A stretch of 64,000 bases of DNA from Sabellastarte sp. h YS-2021 (Eukaryota; Annelida; Polychaeta; Sabellida; Sabellidae): assembly GCA_964017235.1 (NCBI GenBank), contig OZ024935.1:87945052-88009051 (forward strand), in the 5' to 3' direction. Both the position numbers and the translations under genes were made by a program. The number at the start of each line of letters is the position of its first letter. The first letter of the stretch is position 1. Shown piece after piece: positions 55,740 to 64,000 of this stretch. The notes under the pieces were generated by a model that had not been told where the DNA came from, made no database searches, and saw only the letters and a list, made by a program, of their open reading frames with translations.

Positions 55740-57290
55740 TTGCTGTCTGGAGAATTGGTTGCAGAAATCCTTGGCCAGCTCATCCTCTTATTGAGATGCC
55801 AGTGCCCCAACCTACCAGACCGGTCAGCCAGTCTAGTATCAGGATCAACTAGCTGATGAGAAGGTGGTTAAGATAAAGGCTGCCCCAGCAAATACCTTTT
55901 AAAACAGTACTGCCCAACCTTCAACAGATGTCAAGGCAAGTATCATCCAGGAGAGTCACCATTTAGTGTTCTTACTTAAGATGGAATAGGTCTAGTCAAG
56001 CAGACCTCAAACCAGCCAGTTACTGGTCCCGGCAAGATACCTGTGACTCAACTCCAGACTGGTCAAACAGTCTACTGTCAGCCAGATGCCTACTGTATCT
56101 GTGGCTGTGTAGGCTAATCTAGATTCTGTAACTGTCTCCAGTGAGATCCCAGTCTCAATTCACACCAGGGGCCTGAGCTTGAAAGCTCATCCTCCTCTGA
56201 AGACTGTAACCCGTTTGCTGGTCTCAGAACTCAAACAACGGGTAAAATATTTGCAAACTGACCAGGGGTGACAGTTCTAATAAATGACACTATTAGTCCC
56301 CTAGAGGGGTTGTGTAGTAATGGTCTAAGGGACAGAGACCTTTGTGGATGATTTTTTCCTGTGTGGATCAGTGGTGCTCTGTCCAGTCTGTCACCAGTGT
56401 CGACACCGCTCAAAATATGCCTATAAAAATCTTCCAGGAAGGCTACATCCTCCCCTTCTGGAAACAAGAAACTCATAAACAGCTACCTGATGGAGGCATT
56501 GCTTGTACTTATTCAACGGCACGCAGTAGAACCGGTCACAATACAGTTTTTCTAGGGTTTTACAACAGGCTTTTCCTGGTCCCCAAATCCCAAAACCGGT
56601 GGAGATGCAGCCAAGTACCATTGAGGGTTTTAGGTCAGCCATTGCAGACAAACTGAGAATTTCGCCCATTAATGTAAGCAAACATGAGAATCTCACTCAA
56701 CTCTTGGATAGCTTCCACAGAGACCGACCCAAGGGTTGGAGGGGCACTCCCTCCTGTAACCTTTCCCTGGCTTTCCGTCCAAGACCCAGCTAACCAAAGA
56801 GGGTCCGGACAGTACGGCTCCAGTGGTGATTCCAGCCCTAGCGCAAACTCTTGATAAGTCACTTAAGGGTTATAGGCCCCTATGTCCAGTTAGAGTGTTG
56901 CTCTACTATTTGGATAGGGGCGCATACCTCAGGAAGAGCAAGGAGCTGCTCTTTGTCTCCTTCAAGAAGGCTTCAAACAAAGATATCTCCCCTCCCACTA
57001 TCTTCTCATGGATCAAGTAGACTGTGTCTGTATGCCATGAGCTCTCTGAGCAGGAGGCCCTCACCTTACATCAGGCTGAGGTCCATGATGTGAGGATCTT
57101 TGCTGCTTCTAAGGCCTTCCATTTGTGTGTTTTCCTTAGAGCAGCTGTTATCAGCCTGCCATTAGAAGTCACAAAACACCTTCACACTTATCTATCTGAA
57201 GGATGTGGCTTGGGCTGGTTCAGAGCTTTTTTATTTGGGACCGGTAGTGGCTGCTCAGCAGATCCACCAGTAGCCCTTATTAACTGAGGA
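55740..57290 (+). pseudogene. DIRS-type element 3, deletion derivative
   Basis: Plus-strand remnants in order: gag-like pieces (ADEKVVKIKAA near 55.86 kb), an RT N-terminal phrase (KIFQEGYILPFW, then GFYNRLFLVPKSQN near 56.55-56.60 kb), then directly the recombinase (QPSTIEGFRSAIADKL, DSFHRDRPKGWRG). A second internal deletion follows near 56.77 kb, after which the recombinase resumes (LDKSLKGYRPLCPVR, LLFVSFKKASNKDISP, HQAEVHDVRIFAASKAF) to a stop at 57285. The RT palm, RNase H and part of the recombinase are gone. The style differs from elements 1 and 2 and looks closer to the DIRS1 group. Confidence 0.8.
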
Positions 57291-57619
57291 GTTTTATAAA
57301 TATGTGTATACTGTATATATTTGTATATAGTTACAAAAAACTCTTATGTACTCCCTTAAGGAGGTTTATTCCCAAGGACTGAACTCATACCTCTTTTTCC
57401 CTCCCTCAGAACAGGTATGTAAAGGGGGGAGGGGCAAGGTCAGTGTACTCCCGGAAACCAGGTCAACAGTAACCGACCTTTAGGACCCACTGGGCTCCTG
57501 GTTAGGATATTTTTTACTTCAAATTTGAGTTCATTTGAAGTCTGTAGTAGCTGGCCCACCTAACAAGCCGTAGTTATTCAGTAAATTGTTCATTGGGTTG
57601 GAAGAAAAACGCTATAAAG

Positions 57620-57902
57620 TTGCAAATTTATTAAGTAAATTAAATTTTTATAAGTTAATACCATATCCAATGGACAGGCAAGACCATCCCATCGACCTCG
57701 CTATCAGCTTACTAGGGGTCTAAATAGGCTTAGGCAACAAAAAAATACTGTGACGTCAGTTTGTCTAGACAGGAAGGAAGTATGATGTGCCACCTAGTGA
57801 ATGCACACCACTAGACCGGTCCTGCTGGTATGACTGGTATAACAATCGTCCATTGGGTAGGGTATTAACTTTCAAAAGTTTAATTTACTTATTAAATTTG
57901 CA
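57620..57902. repeat. Inverted repeat, ~55-bp arms, possible DIRS terminus
   Basis: Left arm 57620-57675 (ttgcaaatttattaagtaaa ... caatggac) is the reverse complement of 57848-57902 with about eight to ten mismatches. It lies 330 bases after the DIRS recombinase stop; DIRS1-type elements have inverted terminal repeats there. The 172-base spacer has no gene. Confidence 0.75.
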
Positions 57903-58044
57903 TTTTTCCAAGCATTCATTTTTCTATTGAATAGATACCACTTACGCTTGTGAAAGATGTTTGCTCTATATATCTGTTTAAACTTTTTGGGGGAATATAT
58001 AAATAATTAATTTTTATAATTAAATGTACAGTAGAATATATATT

Positions 58045-58096
58045 TTGGATATTTAGAAAAAAACACCAATTATAGTGTTTTTTTCTAAATATCCAA
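58045..58096. repeat. Perfect 22-bp inverted repeat
   Basis: ttggatatttagaaaaaaac plus ac pairs perfectly with gtgtttttttctaaatatcc plus aa around the eight-base loop caattata. It sits at the 3' end of the minus-strand L1-like LINE, or between it and the DIRS remnant. Confidence 0.85.
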
Positions 58097-58099
58097 TAA

Positions 58100-59405
58100 G
58101 TATATTGCTTGTATCCAGTTTATTTGTTAAACCGCATTTCAATTTAACCCACTTTAAAATATCAACCCACAATTGTGCTATCTAACAGCAATAACAAAAC
58201 AAATGCTCCATAAATTCTTCTTTATCATAATTTATAATAACTGAGTACTTTCTAACACCTATAATCCTGTTGAAAATTCTATACTGGAACCATGTTAGTG
58301 AAGTATCACAGGTAAAACTGACACAGGCTTTAAACATATTTTTCTATGAAGTATCATCCATAGAAATATTCAAAACAATGTTCCATTTATCTGTTATCTT
58401 TGATATAAAATACATTTGACTTAATTTAATTTGATTTAATTTTTTGCACAAAATTTTGTACCACTTATATTGAAAAATGTGGGAGGGGACAAATGAGCCT
58501 TCCTGATTCATGTACTTTTTTGTCTAAGAATTGTTTACTTTTGCTTAAGTAAGACTTAACAAGTAGTTTTATTCTACAATATTCTAAAGAATTAATGTTT
58601 TGCAGATGATATTCTTTTTCAAATCCTTCAATGTTAATGGTGAGTTTATTTCACTAAGAAAGTCTCTTAGTGATACAATGCCCATTTCATGCTACTTTAA
58701 ATAATATAGTGTAAATTTACTAATATGTTATTATACCTGAGTGGGGTTTTTAATATATCAATTAATGTACAGACCTGGCAGGATTCTGCAACTGCCTGCC
58801 ATGAAGTTAGAACGTCTATCCAAAAAGAGTTTATAATCTTAGTGCATAAATATTCGCACCAAGCCAGACCAAGAGAAGTAAGATTATGAGTTTTGTGTTG
58901 TTTACAGTTAATGATGATGGCCCACAGCAAAGCAAGTGTCTAACCCACGTAGATTTTATAAATGTGTCAGTATCAATCATTTTAAGCCCTCCATCTAAAT
59001 AATTTTGGCAAATTTGTTTTCTGTTAGTCTTATCTGATTTTTCATTGCATAATAAATTAAAAATTAAATAAGACAATGTCTTAATTATTGCAGATGAGGG
59101 AGTTTGAAGTGTTAAAAATTAATGATTAACTTTTGTTACTATAAATGTTTCAGTTGCATTATTGAAGGTATTTTCTACAATTTTAAGCTTACATTAAAAG
59201 TTATGCCTAATAGTATAAACTCAGTGATGCACAACTTTGATATAACCTGTAACTTGTCTTTATTACTTTATTATATTTTATGTCTTTCCCTTCCACTTTG
59301 GTTTTCTCAGTATTCACTTTCAAGCCAGACATATTACTAAATATTTCCAGAACTTTTAAAGCTGTCTTAACGGATTGTTGGGACCCATTCATTAAGAGAT
59401 TTAGA
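58100..59405 (-). pseudogene. L1/Tx1-like LINE fragment, RT end and C-terminal domain
   Basis: Minus-strand pieces in order: SQQSVKTALKVLEIFSNMSG and LKVNTEKTK (59.39-59.29 kb, just after the RT catalytic site), LDGGLKMIDTDTFIKSTWVRH (about 58.99-58.93 kb), then WFQYRIFNRIIG and EHLFCYCC near 58.3-58.2 kb. Frameshifts and stops lie between. It is truncated 5' before the RT Asp pair. The motifs match the copy at 44.3-45.3 kb and the family of the LINE at 62.5 kb. Confidence 0.8.
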
Positions 59406-59419
59406 GCGTCTTAATTATT

Positions 59420-60170
59420 TTCAAACAATCAGATTTGGCAGCCATTTCGGTTTTCAAAATGAGACAAAAAGTTTTCACAGGCATATTATATGCGAGTCTG
59501 AGGCCGGTTTCACAAAAGGACTTAGCCTGGCTTAAGACTTAAAGTCAAGGCTTTTGTCTTAAATGAAGCTAAGTCTGTGCTCTTAGAGGGTTTCACGAAA
59601 CTGCGAAGTCTAACCTTTAGTTGAGTATACCTGGGAAAGGGATTTTATAAATAAAGACTTCCATATGGTCGCCAAAGATTTTTCTCGACTTCAAAATTTG
59701 AATTGCCTGAAAATAAAGTATAAATATATAGTAAACCTCTCTAAATAAGTCATTGGACATATTTATCTGGTTACAAGACTAAGTTTTAGATCCTTTGTGA
59801 AACAAGCCCCAGGACTTTCTGTTTGCTGTTTTCACATTCTGAAGCCTTAGGACCAATAATAAGCGAGATATAGGGATGTTTTAGTATGATGACCCCGTTT
59901 GGCCTTAAAGCAGGGGTCAAAAGTCAAATTCAACATTTGGATAGAATCTCAGGACATGATTTCCTGTAAGTTGTTTTCACATTCCAAACCCCAAGGAGCA
60001 ACGACAAGTGAGATATGAGGCCCTTCCATTTGATCCTTACCATTTTGATCTTGAAACTAAACCAAAATCACCCTAGCTTTCCTAGCAATATATCTTTTGT
60101 TCAAACTTGGTGAAGCCATATTATTCTTCAAAATTAGGCTAACATTTTGCACAGGCATGTTTTCATAGCA
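59420..60170 (-). repeat. Dispersed repeat, minus copy of the 6.1-6.97 kb family
   Basis: Complementary blocks: gttgttttcacattc(c/t), gagatat(a/g)(g/a)gg and caaaagtcaaattcaaca match 6.35-6.45 kb in reverse. The MITE at 59502-59808 interrupts it. Confidence 0.65.
59502..59808. mobile_element. ~307-bp MITE with GTTTCACAAAGGA ends
   Basis: Left end ggccggtttcacaaaagga and right end (inward) ggcttgtttcacaaagga form inverted repeats; an internal cttag/ctaag pattern and gggtttcacgaaactg follow. No ORF. The target duplication is not clear. Confidence 0.65.
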
Positions 60171-61925
60171 GTATACATACCTTGCAAAAATGGTGAAGAT
60201 AACGTCATAAATGAATGAGATGTAAAGGTTTATGTAAAAAGTGACGAATGAACTGACACACACACGTGCATATGCAATGCACTTTATAATCTTCCACCAA
60301 ACACCTTCATCGCTGGCAGGAGACAATTAAAGAAAGAAGAAGGAGTATCATTGTATCAGGTCTCAACTGAAGTGAAATGACAATTTGAGCAATTTATGGC
60401 CTAAAATTTTGTATATTTAACCATCACCAATATCTAGCTAAAAGACTGTATTAAGGTTACATTTTTTGAAAGATTTTTTTTTTTTGCAAAAAAGATGCTT
60501 TAACCAAAGGTGGCCAAATTCTAGATGAAATAATTCTTGCTTCTTGCTTAGTGTCTAACATGTTGTTGCCATCAGTTACCATAATGGTAAATTACTCAGC
60601 AGCAAGGGATATGCTTTATAGGGCTATTGATAAAGAAATCATTTCAACATAATTGTGAGCTTAAGAGCAACTGTGTGGTCTCTGGTGTTTGTTTTATCTC
60701 AAAGCTGTTGAGCATGTCATTGCAGTACAGATTATTACACACGGAGATATGAACACATGCATTTAATACCTCTTTTACACTACAGGCAACATAACCCATG
60801 GTTATATGTGTTACACAAAATGCTCGCATCCTTCAACTACCTTTGGATGTCTTTTTGTGTTCTTACGTGAAACAGTGGCCCACCATCCTATTCCTTGAGC
60901 GTTCTGCAGAAATTTTTAAAATATTTAAAATTTCCACCTCTGAATTTCTCACCATGATAAATTTTCATACGGTGACTGAAAACGCCTCTGTGGTGCTTCA
61001 GTAGCACCACAGAGTCTGTTTGTCTGACATCAAGGTGAGTTTGAGGTTAATGAAGGTTGCTTCTCACTGACTGATGTTTGTACTACTGTCGTCCTACTGT
61101 TATTCAGGGTTACACAGCATGTCCAATCAGCGAACATGCATGTGATACCTTATGGGTACACCTAATCTTGGAATATATGAGGCGTCCTGGGAGGCACTTC
61201 TGCCACCGAATAAAACTTATAACCACATATATTAAGTGAGACATTGTTCTGTCTGGTATATCACATATGGGAACTTTGTAAGGGTAAGCAAACGATGGAG
61301 ACACCAGGAAATTGCAAACAACAAATCAAGTTTATATTGTATATAAACACATCAATATTTTAAGAATCATCACGGGAAATAGAAGAATAAAATGTATAGA
61401 TTAAATCTATTCACACAATGGAATTTGTGTAAGTAATCTGCAGCAGTTTTGACAATAAATCTCCTATTTTCGCCCACAGTCAGTTGTCAAGTTAACATAA
61501 TACTAGTAAATAAGTTCCGTTTTTTGTTTATTATTTCTGAAACTATGTAACATAAAAACATTTTACTTATATCATTAGAAAGATATTTGTACAGAGCTTC
61601 TGCTCGTTTTTGAAAGCACATTTTAAAAATTGAACTTTTTATATTCATTAATACCTGGTCCAGTTACACCATATATGCAGATTTCTAAATTCAATTAATT
61701 GTTTTATGGCACTTAGGCTCTACTTAAATGATGATGGGTATGTCAACTAGATTCGTGTCCCAGGGCAGCGCTTTAACCTTGCTTATGTTCCTAGCTGTGC
61801 TCAATCATTAATATTAAGGATGCCATTAAATTTCTAAAACTTTAAAATTAAAATTTTAAGTATGTTTTTATCATCGCACCCATAGGCAATATTGGAGGTA
61901 TTTGAACTTCGTACAGCTGTGCACA
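60171..61925. other. No gene seen; one perfect hairpin
   Basis: AT-rich sequence without a coding motif. The only structure is a 12-bp perfect stem (ctctgtggtgct / agcaccacagag, loop tcagt) at 60986-61014. Confidence 0.4.
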
Positions 61926-62480
61926 CTCTGTGTGTTTTTATTTCCCAAGTTAGTCAAAGTTGGGATTTTACATCCCAGGATAACATTCGAGTAACACGTG
62001 TTAGATGCTTCCTAACTATACTGTCAGTACGGGGGACCCAACGACCTTGCCTACATCTTGAGATCCTGGAACAATGGCCAGCACATCTTTTAGCGCTGTA
62101 ACCAGGCATAGCCTGGAACCAGGCAGTACTGGGATATGAACATGTACAATCTTGCCCCTAGCCTGTAAGGTTTTGGACCATTTTACAAGAATAATGGCCA
62201 TATCCTGAGAAAAAATTATATCACCTCTCGCCAGGTGTCTGGAAACATCACAATTTTTGAAGCTCTGAGGAACCATGTGAGACAATCTTAAAATGTAGTA
62301 ACTTCTAAAATGTTAATCAACATATCTTGTGTAAGGACAGAGGTTTTTTGACCACAAGGGGTCTATTAATTTTGAGAGATCTAATAAACATCTGAATCTT
62401 TTCATCTCTAAACGAGATGGTGGGAATGTTATAGATGACACAGTAAGCTCTAATACCAGCTAAATAATTGGAAATATTAA
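61926..62480 (-). pseudogene. DIRS-type recombinase fragment 4
   Basis: Minus-strand pieces: ISNYLAGIRAY and NIPTISFRDEKIQMFIRSL (62.47-62.37 kb), then a deletion, RLSHMVPQSF with the box-I Arg, RGDIIFSQDMAIILVKWSK, and after a frame change LTDSIVRKHL near 62.02 kb. It stops before the HxxR and Tyr boxes. Closest in this window to element 2 (23.0-24.0 kb). No RT or gag accompanies it. Confidence 0.8.
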
Positions 62481-62489
62481 AGGACTTAG

Positions 62490-64000
62490 ACTTAAATCTT
62501 AAAGGACTTAGACTATGTAAATCTTATAAATTCTGAACTCTCAAATATTGAAAAAGAAGATAACAATATACAGGATAAATCACTTCTATGGGATTTTATA
62601 AAATGTAGACTGAGAGGTAAAACAATATCTTATGCAGCATACAAGGCCAAACAGCAGAGAGCAAGAGAAAGAGATCTACAGGAACAATTAGTGAAACTAG
62701 AAAAAAGTCTTAATATAACTCCATCTTTCAGTGCTTAGAAGCTTACACTGAAGTTAAAGATGAACTCGAAAGCATCTATCTGGACAAAATCAAAGGGGCA
62801 GTCATTCGCTCAAGGGCTGAGTTCATAGAACACAATGAAAAAAATTCAAAATATTTTTTAAATCTAGAAAAGAAAAATTTTAATATGAAATGCATTAAAT
62901 GTCTACATATTGACAACAATGTTGTAACAGAAGAATCTAAAATCTTATATGAGCAAAGGAAATTTTATGAACAGTTATATAGTGATAACGATAAAGAGAA
63001 TGTCACTATGGACACTCTAGAGAATAGCTTTCTGAATAATACAGAGATTCCAAAATTATCGGAGAAAGACAAAATGCTCTGTGAAAACCCAATAGTGTTA
63101 AAAGAATGCAGTAAAGCTCTCTCGCAACTGAAAAACAACAAATCTCCAGGCTGTGATGGATTTCCTGTTGAATTTTATTAATTCTTTTGGAATAAAATTA
63201 AATACTTTGTGTATGATAGCTATATGTGGGCCTTTGAGAATAAGAAATTATCCACTGACCAAAAAAGAGGTATTATCACGCTTGTACCAAAAAAGGGCAA
63301 AGACTTGTGTCAACTTCAAAATTGGCGTCCCATAAGCTTACTGAATGTAGATTATAAAATTTTAACTAAAGCTCTGGCCATGCGTTTGCAAAATGTTCTT
63401 AACAAAATAATAAGCACAGATCAAGTTGGATACATAACTGGTCGCTATATGGGAACAAATATTCGAACAACAGCTGACATTTTAAACTATTGCAATTCCA
63501 AAAATGATGAACAAGCCCTTATTGCCATGTTAGATTTTGAAAAAGCCTTTGATTCTGTTAAGTGGTCTTTCTTGTACCAATGCCTAAAAGCATTCAATTT
63601 TGGAAATTCCTTTATATCTTGGGTAAAAACCATATATACAGATATAGAGAGTTGTGTAACAAATAATGGCTTTTCATCTAATTTCTTCAAACTGAAAAGA
63701 GGAATAAGGCAGGGTTGCTGCCTAAGCGCCCTCTTATTCATAATAGTGGCTGAGGTTTTGGCTATCAATTTAAGATGTAATCGCTCGATACATGGGATTT
63801 TGATTGAAAATAACAATTTCAAAATATGTCAGCTGGCTGATGACACCATGCTTTTTCTAAGAGATATTCCTTCACTAAAGTCAGCATTATCCTTGCTGCA
63901 GGACTTTTCCAAAATTTCAGGTTTAAAACTAAATAAATCAAAAACAGAAGTGTTTCCCATAAAGTTTACTTCAAATTTAGATGAGTCAATTGGTATATCT
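62490..64000 (+). pseudogene. L1/Tx1-like LINE reverse transcriptase, runs off window
   Basis: The linker (LLWDFIKCRLRGKTISYAAY, 62.60-62.64 kb) leads, after one frameshift near 62730, into a long RT frame (SRAEFIEHNEKNSKYFLNLE, QLKNNKSPGCDGFP). A single TAA (63179-63181) interrupts it. The frame is then open to the window end with GIITLVPKKGKD, NWRPISLLN, MLDFEKAFDSVKW (palm A), RGIRQGCCLSALLF (motif B) and LADDT (catalytic Asp pair, with Leu where Tyr/Phe is usual). The endonuclease is lacking, so it is 5'-truncated at about 62.49 kb. With only two disabling lesions it is among the younger LINEs here. These LINEs copy themselves by target-primed reverse transcription. Confidence 0.88.

Overview
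The window is nuclear DNA from a metazoan, most likely a marine invertebrate and plausibly a mollusc. It is AT-rich and full of transposable elements. It carries DIRS/Ngaro-type, CR1-like, L1/Tx1-like and Ty3/Gypsy-type retroelements, tRNA-derived SINEs, foldback and MITE-like elements, a tandem repeat of the 'tgacctttgacctt' type, and one spliced gene. The species guess rests only on this repeat style. There is no bacterial or viral gene organisation, no CRISPR array, no rRNA and no free-standing tRNA gene.

Layout. 0.25-5.6 kb: minus-strand Ty3/Gypsy-type remnant with a C2H2 zinc-finger ORF, frameshifted integrase, leader satellite, an exact tRNA-Pro primer binding site and a probable long LTR; reverse transcriptase and gag are missing. 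5.6-9.8 kb: diverged repeats and small inverted repeats. 9.8-11.9 kb: frameshifted minus-strand LINE. 12.7-14.2 kb: first copy of a repeat seen again at 43-45 kb, then a SINE. 15.1-19.9 kb: plus-strand DIRS-type element (gag, RT, RNase H, tyrosine recombinase) broken by a SINE. 19.9-20.7 kb: hAT-like element. 23.0-30.3 kb: minus-strand DIRS-type element split by a repeat-family-R copy and a foldback element. 30.3-32.9 kb: second foldback element, just upstream of the DIRS TATA box. 34.7-41.9 kb: a family-R copy holding a 6.3 kb inverted-repeat element; inside that is a palindrome with ~1.4 kb arms built of 18/21-bp satellites, with a SINE at its centre. 43-48.1 kb: repeat copy 2, L1-like and CR1-like fragments, SINE, probable LTR. 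49.1-51.0 kb: third family-R copy with a TA-flanked insertion. 51.0-55.4 kb: the only convincing host gene, an ankyrin-repeat protein with one 4-kb exon and one 72-bp exon. 55.7-64.0 kb: two more DIRS remnants, two L1/Tx1-like LINEs and a MITE.

How it fits together. Most of the window is a record of nested insertion. Several insertions can be proved from within the window, because a paralogous repeat copy still shows the empty site or because exact target-site duplications remain. The most unusual structure is the palindrome at 36.9-40.0 kb inside the 35.5-41.8 kb element. It could fold into a very long hairpin, and its transcripts would be self-complementary. The second is the zinc-finger ORF downstream of the Gypsy-type integrase, which begins at a strong splice acceptor, as if expressed from a spliced subgenomic RNA. 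All coordinates and similarities were read by eye; no database search was run.
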